From positions 141,893,766 through 141,957,765 of the forward strand of contig NC_084795.1 of NCBI RefSeq assembly GCF_963169125.1: a stretch of DNA of 64,000 bases, given 5' to 3'. The stretch's first letter is position 1, and the number at the start of each line of letters is the position of its first letter. Source of the DNA: Humulus lupulus (Eukaryota; Streptophyta; Magnoliopsida; Rosales; Cannabaceae). A program made the translations under genes and the position numbers. The notes under the pieces were generated by a model. That model worked only from the letters and a program-made list of their open reading frames with translations. It searched no databases and was not told the DNA's origin. Below, piece after piece: positions 34,656-46,786 of this stretch.

Positions 34656-37093
34656 CTAGTCGGTAGGGGTCAGAGGCTCAGTTAGAGAACTCGAAATAGA
34701 GGGCAAGACATATTTTTCAAGAGTTGTGATAACCAGCTCAATGAGTGGCACAGTAGGTTCTAGCTCAGAAGTTGGAGGTTGTTCGGTATGGACAGCCGGG
34801 GTCTCATTCTTCTCCCGCTCAGCGCAGTAGTGCATAAGCTGATCATAGGCCTCTCCCAGATAACTAAAGTCTACCGTCTTATTGTGAACCCATAAATCAT
34901 AGAAGCTGCTCATACCAAAGTCCATCAAAGTTTTAGCATCAGCGGCCCTGTCAATTTTCTCTTTCTCAAGAGCCTTTGCCAACTTATCTTCCTCCTGAGC
35001 GGCCCTCCCATCGGCAGCATTCTTCTCCTTTAACTCCTCGATCCTCCTCTCCAACCAGTTAGCGTCTAGATTTCTTTGCTCGGCAGCAGATTTGAGCCCC
35101 TCATTTTCCTTGGTAATCTTCTTGGCGACCTATTGAAGATTCTAGACTAGCTCGGTCAGTTGGGCAACTTGAGAGGTTTTATCCTCAAAGTCTTTAAATA
35201 AGATGATCACAGTCACCCCCTTATCTAGATAATGAGCGTAGCTAAGAGCCAGCATACCCTGTAATATGAAATAAAGAAATTTAGAACAAATAGCAAAGGA
35301 AGAAAGACCAATCAAAGATCGAACAAATCCATTAGTTACCCTGGTAACATCCTTTAAATCGGTGCTAGTAATGAAGTCCAGAGATTTGCTACTAAGGGTA
35401 TCCATGAATTCAGTTTGGGAGGTGTACACCTTTCTTATATGTCCTTGCTGGATGGTCAGGTCTTTCTTCAAAGGCCCATGGGCCTCCTCAGCAGGATCCT
35501 CAACAGTGCCTTCTGGAACTTTGCTCGGGCTGATCAAGTCTGTGCAGTGGCTATATGGGTAACTTCCTCGGCAAAGAGTCCTTTGCCTTAGGCCAATTTG
35601 CGCAATGGGGTGGGAGCCTTTTTCCAAAAAGAAGCCTTATGAGGTGTCTTCTCAACCCTCTGGAAGGAGGGTGAGCTTTTTGATGCTTGGTCGAGGGAAC
35701 CTCACTACCAGGACCACTTGAATGCTTCTAGGCAAATTTCTTGAAAAATACGGATGACATAACTACCAAAAAAAGTTAAGGATTACTAAAGGTGCCGAGC
35801 ATGGTCAGATAAAACAAAATAAAAAGAGAAAACAAAATATCATCATAATTAAGCAAAAATTCAAAGTTATGAGAAAAGAGTCAGATGATTACCCTTTTCG
35901 ACTCCCCCCGAGAAGTTGGCTGCCTCGAGCGGGAGACCCTCATCACTGATTGATGAGTCTATATGCTCTACTGCAGCCTCCTTGCCCTTTCAAGGATGGG
36001 GGGTGACAATAGTTTTGGGAGAGCCATGCTCGATGGGCTCCTTAATGACAACGTTGAATGAACTCCTGGTTCGATGAGCCACACAGGGTCTAGACGGAGG
36101 GATTGATGCTCTGGCTTCCTTTTTACTGGATGGTGGACTAGGCGATTTAGTGCTGGACAAAGTTTTCCTAGGTGACTTCCTGGTAGGGTGGCACCATTGG
36201 CCCTCGCCTTGAGATCTAGAGGTAGAGCCTAGCAGATACAATTCTTTCTGCAGTGGTCAAGGCCACCAGATCTTTGTATCAAGGATCCATAGCAAGCAAG
36301 ATTTTTGGCCATTATCTCCATTTCTCTGGTGGGGGCCGGCCAGATAAAAGAGCCATAGTGGCGGAAGGATAGGTGATTAGCAGTGATGTTCTTTGTGACA
36401 AAGTATTGGCTGGCGTACTCTCTAACCTTGGAGATACCTTCTGTATTCGATAGGTAGATGTTGGAGTCATGGTGACTAAAGTAAAAATACTCTGACCTGC
36501 CTTGTCGAGGACTAGATTTAAGGTCAAACAGATAATTTATATTGTGTGCAGTTAACACTAGCCAGTTTAAGGATTGGTATAAAACATAGAGGGCTGAAAG
36601 GAACCAGATGCTCTTAGGACTAATTAGGGTAGGGCAAAGCCCGAAGTAACTGCCACACTACAGAAGTACGGCAAGAGTGGAAGGCTGGTGCCCGCATTGA
36701 TGTGAAATCTACTCCAAGCGCAGAATTGGGCCCCGGGGAGTTCACCAGTTTGTACAGCAGTAGGTTTGAGGATGGAAACATCTTCGTGATTGATATTCTC
36801 CTTGATGTTCTTCAATTGCTTGACAAAAATAGTGTTGTTAGGAGCTACGTACAGGGTGGAGTCCTCTGTCTCTGATGCAGGGTTAAGGATAGCCTCAATA
36901 TAGATCTCTGTGGCATAGTCGGCTTCAACTTTCCCTGAGGAGCTCGGCTATTCCTCAGCAAGCAGGATCCCCTGCATAACCCCAGCGGTGACCCGCCACA
37001 TGGGGATCTTCTTCCTCTGCATCGCAGTTGGTTTGTTTGATACAGGCCATTAGTCATTCCAAGTGATGAGTTACAACACGGTTCAATGTTCAC
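34656..37093 (-). pseudogene. antisense extra gene (aORF) of Tat element B
   Basis: Read from the right, the gene has a Transposase_28-like region at about 36815-36229 (LPGAQFCAWSRFHINAG, then NINYLFDLKSSPRQG and FFYFSHH-like text). A Ser/Pro/Lys-rich part follows at 36241-35900, then a part ending SSKSLDFITSTDLKDVTR, an intron 35340-35259 (GT...CAG on the minus strand), a Lys/Glu-rich coiled-coil (ELKEKNAADGRAAQ) and the shared C-terminal motif. In-frame stops (for example near 35143) and frameshifts indicate decay. It opposes pol and sits between the internal G run and the 3' polypurine tract. Exon borders upstream of 35341 are uncertain. Confidence 0.6.
34857..34901 (-). other. conserved C-terminal motif of aORF B
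   Basis: The motif reads YDLWVHNKTVDFSYL and aligns without gaps to YDFWKHNQGADFSYL of element C. Confidence 0.7.
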
Positions 37094-38095
37094 CTCCCTT
37101 CTGCGTATAGAAGAAAAAGGGAAGGGTGAGACGAGAACACCGAACAGTGCTGGTCAGTAGGGATTCATAAGTTATACTGACCAGCCTAGAACAAACACGG
37201 GACAACATGCCAAACAGAGGGTAGATCAGATTAAAAACAAGGGAACCCAATAAAGTGGAGGGTTTTCCTCAAAACAGTTTTTGAGTAGTGTTCTTCATGT
37301 TCTTCAAGAACATCGAACGTAAAAACCCAATTTTTATAATACCAGAGGTTCAAAAAGGTTACCCAGGCTTAGGGCCACTCAAAATATTTACAGATTCAAG
37401 CAACGTGCATTCAAGAAATATAGAGTTTCATCAAGAAAATTACTCACAGTCATAATGAAAAAATGCAAAGAAAAAGGAAAACATTTCCTCACACACAATG
37501 CTAAATGAAATACAAAAGTTTGGAAAAATTACTTGCTGCAGTATTATGGCGCTGAAAATGGGTTTGTGGTGCGACGTAGGGATCAAAATATATGCTAGCT
37601 CTCTTGAACAGACTAGGACATGGAGACTTAGGGTTTTCCAGGTTGGCTCTGGTTTATTTGAAGCAGAAAAGAATGTAAAAAAAGGGGAAAGGAAAGGGCA
37701 CCCCTATTTATAAGCAAGGAGAAATGAGCTCCTCCCTGGAAGAATTCAATGCATCCGTCCACTCAGCAGTCCCCTCGGCCACTATAGGCACGTCTCCCTA
37801 AACACATCAGCACATACCCATGCACAACTCTCCAATCACGTCACTTCAACCGCCAAATATATCAACCACTCTTTAGTAACTGCGCGGTACAATAAGTGAG
37901 GGACTATTATAGTGATTTATGGTTCCAAAAAGATACGGGAAAAATTGAAAGGTTATTTCTTCGAAACTTGAAGAAATAAATAGGCTATTAACTATATTAG
38001 ATGTTATGCCACGTAGCAAGTAGCATATACCCCTAAACAGGCTGGACGGAGTGGTCCCCAGAAGAAAGTTTCCATGCTCATTAGCACCATTGCAA
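37094..38095. other. non-coding stretch between aORF B and the 3' PPT
   Basis: No recognisable coding region. By position it should contain the promoter and leader of the antisense gene; a TTTATAAGC box on the plus strand near 37710 is not obviously used. The equivalent stretch in element C is 45447-46157. Confidence 0.4.
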
Positions 38096-38109
38096 ACTTG
38101 GGAGGCAAA
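38096..38109 (+). promoter_or_regulatory. 3' polypurine tract of element B
   Basis: ACTTGGGAGGCAAA lies immediately before the 3' LTR. Confidence 0.75.
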
Positions 38110-38842
38110 TGTTATCCCAAAAATTGGCATATCTGATGTGGCAGTAATCTTGAACACGCGGAGTAGACTGGATAGGCCCCCTAGCAGGTTGGTCGGTGTA
38201 TACTTGACAAATGAATAATGGTCACTGCTCAGTATGTTTGCTAGGAGAGCAACTAGTCGGTATGACGAACAGACATACCTAACCAGATGATAGAAGTTAC
38301 ACTCACCATTAACAGTCCGCATGAATCGCCAAACCACCCACAAAGAGCGCCTAACAGCCCAGAAAAATTGGTCAAGCCTCCTAACAAGTAAGATTGTAAC
38401 TACCTACGAGAATAATAGCATATTTCCACCATTAGTTACGATGTGTGCATCCCCTAGGCCAACAGATCATTATAAATACAAACCCTCCACCACAGAGGAG
38501 GAGGTTCAATGAAATTGCCTACTGACCAGCACCAGGAACGTACCTAGCAGCTTGGCTTGGTACTTAGCAGTGATTCTGCCATATTGTATTGTCGTTTACA
38601 CATAGAAATCCACTTCTAATCCCTTGTGATCTTTTGTAAACCTTCAAGATTAATACAAATCTAAGAGGACATAGGTCATTACCAATCTTTGAGGCCGAAC
38701 CTCTGTAAATCCTGGTGTTCTTTAATATTTATTGCTCGATATTACTAGGTTCTTGGCTCATTTATTGTCATGGATTGTGTAATTGAAAGCACGCTAATTT
38801 ATTATTTGACTCTGTGTCAGTTGGCTAAAAAACCAGTCAACA
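38110..38842 (+). repeat. 3' LTR of element B
   Basis: TGTTATCCCAAAAATTGG...CCAGTCAACA, 733 bp, with a TATAAATA box near 38472. It is complete, unlike the 5' LTR. Confidence 0.9.
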
Positions 38843-39359
38843 AATATAAATTAATAATATTAAATCAAGTTTTAAATTATAATGTGTTAATTTTAATAAG
38901 GATTTAATTAATTAATTAAGAAAAATAAATAAATAAACGGTTTTGAATTTAGGCCCAATTAGGATTTAAATTCAAAACATACATATTGGTCCCAATTCCA
39001 TATATGGCTGCCCAAGGCTTTTTATTTTTTGTTTATTATTTTTAATTAATTTAAATTTAAGTTTAAATAAAGCCCATTAAGTTGCCTATATAAGGAATAC
39101 GATGTGTAGGGTTTTCAAAAAAGTCAGTCTCAATTGATTCATTGAGTAAGTGAAAACGTAGACAGTCTAATCCTTATATGGCCACTCATTCTTCTTCTTC
39201 TCTTCTAGATTTGTATCTCATGTGTTGAGAACCAGCCCACACAAGTTTTAGGTTGATCAAAGGCCTGGTGAGGAAGATTGTGTTGCTAATCTAGTTTAGT
39301 CTCTTGATAATACTCTACTACAGAAAGGAATCAATTGTGAGAGATTGAAGGAAAGAGTT

Positions 39360-41880
39360 TGTAATGCCTTGATTACTCCAAGACCATTACTGTGAACTTT
39401 AAACCGTACTTAACTCACTAAATGAGTTATTTGGTTATAAACGTGCATCTAGGTGTCTTTAATAGGGTAAGGTGAAAAATCTCGATCAAAAGGAGAGGAT
39501 ATATTTTATTTAAAACATAAAACTGTACATGGGCCCGAAAAAATGTTTACAAGTTCTTTACAATCCAAAATGGTCATTATAGTGTAAAAATAACAACCTG
39601 CCGACCTAAACGACAAAATATAGGGTTAACCCCTAGTTCCCCTGAGAAACACCTTGGCCGTGGTGGTCAAGCGGCCGCACATGTACACATAACCACCTAA
39701 GCTCTCCACTCAAGGTCGGGTGAGGTTTTCTTTCCCTTTACCTGCACCACATAGCACCCATGAGCCAAGACTCAGCAAGAAAACTCATTACTGCATGTAT
39801 ACAATATCAATTGATGATTTTGATAATCATACTGGGCATGTAGCCCAAATCAGATAAGTGAAGATCAATAAAGATTCTGATAATCATGTTGGGGCGTGTA
39901 GCCCTAATAAGATGCTATCGAGATTTTAATAATCATGTTCATGCATGTAGCCCTAATCAGATAAGTGACTGATGAGTAAGTCACGAACTTAAACCAGGTA
40001 AGTGACTATGGAGTCACAAACTTGAATCAGATAAGTGACCGATGAGTGAGTCACGAGCTTGAATCAGATAAGTGACTGATGAGTGAGTCACGAACTTAAA
40101 CCAGATAAGTGATTATGGAGTCATGAACTTCAATCAGATAAGTGACCGATGAGTGAGTCACGAACTTAAACAAGATAAGTGACTATGGAGTCACGATATT
40201 GAATCAGATAAGTCACCGATGAGTGAGTCACGAACATGAATCAGATAAGTGACTGATGAGTGAGTCACGAACTTAAACCAAATAAGTGACTATGGAGTCA
40301 CGAACTTGAATCAGATAAGTGATTGATGAGTGAGTCACAAACTTAAACCAGATAAGTGACAATGGAGTCACGAACTTGAATCAGATAAGTGACTGATGAG
40401 TGAATCATGAACTTGAGCTTCGCACCCTTAGCCATATGATGATGCACTCACCTGGGCCTTCTGGCCCTGGCTCTAAGTAACTAGCCTTTAGACTAGACAA
40501 GCGCTTTAGTTTTCATCTAACTTAAGGTCGGTCAAGCATTTCGTGCTTATGATGATAATGCTTATGTCAATTAGATATAATCTCTTTGGTCCGCGTTAAA
40601 CATGCTAATACCGTTCTTGACTCATAAGTCAATCCCATACGACCAGTGCTCAGTACTACTGTCGAACTTGACTAATAAGTCACAACTTCATAGTCAATAC
40701 TGACACCATTACTGATTCTGACTAATAAGTCAGTACCATTCACAAGTAAGCAAAATTTCTAAGCATTTAGTATGCAACCAATGTCCACATTTATAGCACT
40801 CAACATGCCTCATCAATAACCATGCATGTCACATACTGGGTGCAGTTTTCTTACCTCTGTTTTGAAGGAAAAATAATTAAAGAATGACCCATGAGAATGA
40901 TCGATCCTTTGATCCCGTAGCGGTCACCTAGTCATAATCAAATATGGAGTCTCATCAATAAAAGGTTTATATTCTAAAACCTCGCTCTCGGGACCAATCC
41001 CGTGCTCTCGCAACTTCCAATCCATCCAAACGGGGTAGTGGAACCATCCTCCAAGCCCCCAAAGTCAACTCGAGCCCTACAAATAGGTCTTCCTGAAAAT
41101 GACCTAGTGTTGGGGCACTGCTAGGTAGCACTGGGGCACTTCTATGTAGCACCGGGGCGCTCGCCAAGTCAGAGAGAACCCCATTATCTCCTTTTCCTAG
41201 CGCTGGGGCGCCACTTACAGACCAGAAAAATTTCTGGTATTCTCCCCTACGATTTCCCCTGGAAACCAAGCTTCAAAATCAATCCAAACATCTTCCAAAC
41301 CAATAATTTCACCCCAAAACTTCATCCATACCTCAACCTCATCAAAACCCAAGAAAACTTTCTCAAAAGCCTCATTGAATTCCCAACTATCCAATCCAAA
41401 ATCTCAGCTGAAAACTAATAGAAAAACAGGGCATACCTGGAAAACATGGCTGAAAACCTTACTTCAAACTTTAATTGAATCCTCTTCAATGGTTGAACAA
41501 AGGTCATAAGCTCAAAACCTTATTCTCCTAGCTTGAATCCTCAAATGGAGTTTCAAAAAAATTCAATGAAAGAAGAAGGAGGATGATGATCGTGAGAGAG
41601 AGAGAGAGTCTCTTTTTTCAGCTGCCTAAAGCTTCTACAACCAGCCTACTTTTAATATATCCTATAGTGAAATGATCAAAATGCCCCCAAGCTTAAGTAA
41701 AACCCTTTTAAAGCTAGCAAGGGAAAAATCGTCCTTTCTTGCCTATCTTGTTAATTATAATTAACGTCCTCCAACTCCCGTTAGTCCCAATATTCTCAAA
41801 TGCTAACAAATCATATCCCATTACCCTTTAATTTATGGTAATGTACTAATCATCAAATTACCCCGAGACTCTCTCGAGAT
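39360..41880 (-). mobile_element. Tekay-type LTR H, 3'-truncated
   Basis: It starts TGTAATGCCTTGATTACTCC inside the copia-2 LTR and follows the layout of I2 (7186-9553) and K (61363 onward), including the CACCACATAGCACCCATGAGCC-type block (39745) and ACCCCGAGACTC near its end. It stops at about 41880, short of its expected CATTACA terminus, where element C integrase text begins. So its end, the start of C and about 1.2 kb of copia-2 were lost together. Confidence 0.8.
39955..40415. repeat. minisatellite in LTR H, alternating 39/32-bp units
   Basis: About 13 copies of AGATAAGTGAC-GATGAGTGAGTCACGAACTT-type text alternate with the shorter AGATAAGTGACTATGGAGTCACGAACTT, giving a higher-order period near 71 bp. 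Traces of the motif occur at the same place in I2 and K. Confidence 0.88.
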
Positions 41881-42016
41881 TGAAGGACCAAACTAGGAAG
41901 GACCTTACCAGATTGAAGAAGTCCTTCATCCAGGCACCTACAAACTTGCACGCTTAAATGGAGATCTCATTCCTCACTACTGGAATGGAGAACACCTGCG
42001 CAAGTATTATCAATAA
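41881..42016 (+). pseudogene. element C integrase C-terminal remnant
   Basis: EGPN-stop-EGPYQIEEVLHPGTYKLARL, then YWNGEHLRKYYQ-stop. It is the GPY-like end of a Tat integrase and aligns with 33610-33750 of element B. One in-frame stop replaces the Trp expected before EGPYQ. Confidence 0.85.
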
Positions 42017-42708
42017 ACAGTCCTTTTTAAAGGACAGACTTGTATTAATTTTTACTTTTTACAAGTTGTGAAAAAGGGTTAGCTATATTATATGGCTAAT
42101 CACTTATAAGTGTAAGATCTTTTTAAAGATCACTCGTAAAGACATGTTTAGTCCATTTTTAATACGAGAATTATAAGGGACTATGCGTAGCCAGTCATTC
42201 TTGCCAACCTTTGTAAATTATATTTACAAGTATTTGTTCACTACGTATGTTGTTTTGCTGTATTCTATATTTTACAAGTTATTCCGAGCAGCAATGTTCG
42301 AACAGGTCGTGGTCAAGACAAGTGACCAAGGACCTAAAGCTCCTCAATCACTTGGGGGGCATATAAGGTACATCGATAGCAAAGCATACCAAGAGGTATG
42401 TAAACACATGAACAAAATGAGTGAAAGCATGCTATGGTACTTAGAGTATTTTTCATAATTTATATTTTGTTAAATCAAGCCAAAGTACTATGCTAAGTTC
42501 GGACATGCGAATAGATGTTATAATAAGCAGAAATATTATAATATCAAAAAAGCATTCTCTTACACTGCAAGCAGTACTTCTTGGATGTAATTGTTTAAAG
42601 TAAAAGGAAAGTTTGCTGCCCATGAAGCAAAATTAAAAGTAAAAATTCAGTCTTTACATCACAACCCATAGGTCGTGTAATTAAAGAAAAGAAAAATAAC
42701 AAAAAACT
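42017..42708 (+). other. spacer of element C with PPT-like G run
   Basis: No gene. ACTTGGGGGG at 42350-42359, followed by CATATAAGG, lies about 335 bp after the integrase stop and matches the internal G run of element B (both begin TCACTTGGGGGGCA). Confidence 0.55.
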
Positions 42709-45353
42709 TTAAGGAGCCTGAGGGGCAAGAGGATCTGTTGGAGCATTTTGGTCAACTGCATCTCCTCCAGCTTCTCCTCCCTCCAAATTGGGGGGTGGCT
42801 GGATACTTGGGGAAGCAGGGACCCTAGCTCTTTCTTCTTCACCAGCTAACCGAGCAGCACAGCGCGCTAGCTCGGCCTTCTTGGCCTCTGCTGGAAGGTA
42901 ACTGAAATCGGCACCTTGGTTGTGTTTCCAAAAGTCGTAGAAACACCAAAGTGTCGCGTTCTTGTACCTCTCCAGATCCTTGGCGTTGGTAAGCTTAAGC
43001 TGTTCCACTTGGCTCTCAAGAACAGCTATGGTCTTGTCCTTAGGAAGGGGCTCTTCCTTAATTCTCTTGACTTCACGATATTGGACTCGACTAGACTCTT
43101 GGTAATCGTCCCTCTGCTTCTTCAAAGCTGCTTAAGAAGCTTCATTCTCCGCCAGCTTTACCACCAAAGCATCCTTCTGCTGGGTGACCACCTCCAACTC
43201 CCCAGCATGCCTGGCTTCTGCAGCCTAAAGCTCCTCGATGGCTTTCGCCTGAAACTCCTCGATGGCTTTTGCCCGAGCCTGCTTGATGCTAGCACAAGCG
43301 TGAGTACGAGCAGAAGTTATAGTCAGCATTGCCTGCAGTCAAGGAATAAAAGTTAGGCTATATTACAAGAAGGAAAGATAAAGGCCAAGAGAAAGAATAC
43401 TTACACTGGCCACTTCGTTAAGAGCACTGTTAAGGATCTGATCGACCCCCATGCTCTCAGCTTTAGCCATTGCCTCCCTGCAATGGTCATGCTTTAGGAT
43501 ATGAGCAAGGCGATCTTTAGCTGATCACAGGGAGCGGTTCGAGAGTTTGGTCCCGGGAAGTTCTGCTTGCGGGGCCTGTTCCCTTCGGGCCGTAGGCGGG
43601 GGGTTGGCAGCAGGGCCAGTCTCCTTTTCAGCAGGAGTAGGAGGTTGGGAAGAAGGTTGGCCAGTAGGTCCGTCCTTGGAAGGATCAGCATTTCGACCCT
43701 TCTTGGCTGGGGGTGCTTGGCTTGATTCGTCGTCATGCCTCTTAACTGATTTCCGTCGAACTAGGGGGACCTCCTCTTCCTCCTGGGTCTGGTACATATC
43801 GAAAATGTTGGGGGAAGCCATCTCTGCAGATAAAGAAAAACATCCAGGTAGTAAGAAAAAAGTAGATAAAAAATCATGGAAAATCATAAAATAGGTCACA
43901 AAGTTTAATACCCGAGCTACAACTACTTGTCGCTACACTACTGACTCTATTAGTCATACACTCACTATCTGGCATGAAGAAGTCTGGCCCTAGATTTGGA
44001 GTATACGTAAAATTGCCGTCCCCGTCAAACAAGTAATAGGGAATTGGCAAGCTATTTAAAAGAAGAATAACATTACCGTTTTCGTCTGAAGACTCATCCA
44101 AGTCTATGACGGGCTTGGTTGCCTTTTGTTTCCCCTTCCCTTGGGCGCAGAAGGCCTCTCTGCTGAAGGGTCGCCAGTGGGTTCCCTGATCGTAACCCCC
44201 GTTGGCCTCCTTCGGGGAGGAGACGCTGGGGGTTGCTGCTCGGGATCCCCCTCGGCAGTGGCATCTGCCACCATGGGTCCTCTTGTTTCATGGCAAGGAG
44301 CCAGGAGGCCAGATAGCCTCAGATTTTCATCAGTGACTAGGGACTTAACGCTTTTTTCAGCGTCAACCATCCTGGCCAGTGCGTTGGACCTCAACACCAT
44401 GTCTGGTGTTCGGTTTGGGCATAACCATGGTCCTGAAAGGCACAATATACTTTAGAGAAGTGCAGAAGAGTTTGCTAAGGAAAAGTAGCGACTAGTGAAA
44501 AGTGACATTTACCTCCTCGAGCAAAGGCCAGGTTGTTCGTAGTCATGTCTGGCGTAAGGAAATACTCTTGATCATACTTCCCCACGTTGGAAATGTGAGT
44601 AGTCTCACTCAGGAATGTTTGGTTTGTTTCCTGGTGACAAAGATGAAAGAAGTCTGTCCCGTATTGTTGAGGGTTGTACTTAAGGTCAAAAAGGAAGTTG
44701 ACCTCATGTGGAGTGGGCTCTGGCAATTTTTTGAGTTTATAAAGGATATAGAGTGCGACCAGCATTCTATATCTGTTTGGGGTAATTGGAAAGGGGGCAA
44801 CACCAAAGTAGTTGGCCACCCCTGGTAGAATGGATGTAGAGGGAGGATAGCCCCTGCCTCTATGTGATACCTGGACCAAGCGCTATAGGCGCCCCCAGGC
44901 AGGTTAGCTCTTTAGTTAGCAGCAGGGATTTTGAGATTAACCCCGGTAAGGGGATACTTCCTAAGATAATTGGCGAACATCCGGGGAGTCACCAGGCTGG
45001 TAGGCGAAAGATACCACTCGACATCAGGAAGGTTTTGATGCCGAGGGCGAGCCCTAACTTGGATACGGGGTTCCGGGATGATGTTTTCTCGACCAATGGT
45101 CGAGGGAATCCTGGCCTGCGAATCAGGCTGGGCAGGTGAATTTGGATTGTTTTCAGAGTTTAGTTTTTTCTTTCCTGGAGACTTAGAACGGGCCATTTGA
45201 GGTGGTGATGGTTGAGGTCTAGAAGAAACTATGGAAAATGGAATCTCGTGAACTCGGTCGGCTGGTTGTTCTTCGCCTTCAAGTAGTTGAGCAAGAAGAT
45301 CGTCGTCGATGGGCCGCTCACCTCCCCACAAATCTGGCATTAAAATCTGCGAA
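42709..45353 (-). pseudogene. antisense extra gene (aORF) of Tat element C, spliced
   Basis: This is the clearest copy of the gene. On the minus strand an acceptor CAG at about 45354 precedes ATG at 45340 (MPDLWGGERPIDDD). Exon 1, to 44513, carries the Transposase_28-like region (YSAWSRYHIEAG, FYQGVANYFGVAPFPI, EVNFLFDLKYNPQQYG). Introns 44433-44512, 43824-43911 and 43333-43404 all start GT and end CAG. The middle exons are Pro/Gln/Ser-rich with an EMASPNIFDMY block; the last exon (43332-42709) is a coiled coil with the shared motif and a Pro-rich tail. One stop after LKIPAAN, others near 43237 and 43130, and frame changes near 44850 and 44104, mean this copy is broken. Function unknown. Confidence 0.65.
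42895..42939 (-). other. conserved C-terminal motif of aORF C
   Basis: The motif reads YDFWKHNQGADFSYL. Confidence 0.7.
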
Positions 45354-45446
45354 CAGAATAATAGGGAGGTGAGGATGGAGAATTTTGCAAGTTTTTTAGA
45401 ATAACGATGGTCGAGTATAAAAGTTAAGCTTTTATACAGCAGCATT

Positions 45447-46157
45447 CTAACAAGAAACTAATTTTTCACATGAACAGTTTGAGAAACAGATCAAAAAGTG
45501 AAAGCAAAATTTTTTTTGAAAAAGCTTTTTCAACTGGCATAAAAATCGAATTTTTACTTCGGTTTTACGTCCTAAAGTCGTGATCTCAACTATCAAACTA
45601 ACTCGTAATTCCTTAATGGCAGAGAAATATCATCCTATACAGTATCACCCATTAAACCCCTTACTGACATGCATCTCAACCCAGAAACAAATGAACTCAA
45701 CAGTCAATCCATAGAAGTATGCACGTCTAAAATATAGAGCATAAATGTTCTGGACTTACCAGAAAAAAGACCGTGGAGATTTGAGAGATTTTTCGAGCGT
45801 CGGAGAACTCGCGGACTGAATCTTGAAACGCTGGAAGACAGTCTCCAAAATAAAATGGAAGCTCTGATTTTAGGATTTCTTGAATGAGTGATAGCTTGCA
45901 TAAAAAGGAAAAGAAGACTTTGGAGAGACTATATATATTTTTGTCCATGGCATAAAAAGGGAGTAATCATCAGTTTCCTCTTTTTCGAAGCATGGGGAAG
46001 GGTGATAGCCGTCGAAAGATTACCTGGGAACCGAAAAGCCATGATTAGACAAGGGTAGGTTACTTTTCCCAAGATTGCACGAATTACTCTGACAGTTCTG
46101 GTGGGGTAGTCGAAGGTTCCTTTCCTTAAAAGTTTATTTATTGCTCGTAATAAATAA
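45447..46157. other. non-coding stretch between aORF C and the 3' PPT
   Basis: AT-rich with short unrelated ORFs only. On the minus strand it should include the transcription start of the antisense gene. A TATATATA run at 45930-45937 is a possible TATA element for that strand; this is speculative. Confidence 0.35.
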
Positions 46158-46179
46158 ACTTGGGGGGGGGGGGGGCAAA
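46158..46179 (+). promoter_or_regulatory. 3' polypurine tract of element C, expanded G run
   Basis: ACTT, then 14 G, then CAAA lies directly before the 3' LTR. The related tract in B has only a short interrupted G run, so it expanded by slippage here or is an assembly uncertainty. Confidence 0.75.
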
Positions 46180-46786
46180 TGTTATCCAAAAAATAGGCAC
46201 GGATGACGTGGCACGTAATTTCTAACACGTGGCTGATACCTGGCAGAATTCTGTTTGACTATCGACCAGTAAGACATTGCAAGCACGGAGCTGAGTTTTA
46301 TCATGACCAGCATGGTCGTACATTCCAGATATTTCAAAGATAATCTTATAGAGGTCATCGTCATATCCGAGATTATCTCCCATGATTTACTGAATATTCG
46401 ATTAATTAGGAAAGAATATCTGTAACTAATTCATGTAATCTTCCTTGAGCCTATAAATAATGAGAAGATAGCTCAAGGAAAGGACTTTTGGCTTTCTAAT
46501 TACTGGAGATTAGAGATCTACGAGTGAGCTAGAACTATCACATTCGATATATTGTTTTGTTCTTCAGAGGTTGGTGAAACTCATTGAACCCTATTTCTTT
46601 GATCACTCCTTTGAAATATTATATCAATAATAGCTCAAGTGGACGTAGGTTATTACCAGATTCTGGGGCTGAACCACTATAAATTCTTGTGTGCTTTACT
46701 ATTTTTGTCATTATTCTCATTTCAACATATCTGTCTACATCAAGCATTTTTGACTCCGTGTCAGTTGACCAAAATCAGGGTCAACA
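46180..46786 (+). repeat. 3' LTR of element C
   Basis: TGTTATCCAAAAAAT...CAGGGTCAACA, 607 bp, with TATAAATAA at about 46451. The reverse solo LTR at 31938-32527 is of the same family. Confidence 0.88.

Larger units (their letters stand above)
30397..38842 (+). mobile_element. Ty3/gypsy Tat-type retrotransposon B, TSD AATAT
   Basis: It is bounded by AATAT at 30392-30396 and 38843-38847 and inserted in the copia-2 LTR, whose text continues on both sides. Order: 5' LTR, deletion, RNase H end and integrase, spacer with G run, antisense gene, polypurine tract, 3' LTR. Gag, protease, reverse transcriptase and most of RNase H are gone. Two solo LTRs (31029-31753 and 31938-32527) are nested in it. 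Confidence 0.9.
41881..46786 (+). mobile_element. Ty3/gypsy Tat-type retrotransposon C, 3' part
   Basis: It contains only the end of integrase, a spacer with G run, the antisense gene, the polypurine tract and the 3' LTR. Its 5' end is the deletion junction with LTR H. The right flank TATTT (46787-46791) is the candidate TSD, but its partner is deleted. Confidence 0.85.

Noticed and set aside
39955..40415. Regular direct repeats that could suggest a CRISPR array
   Set aside because: Units are contiguous with no unique spacers, lie inside a plant retrotransposon LTR, and there are no cas genes.
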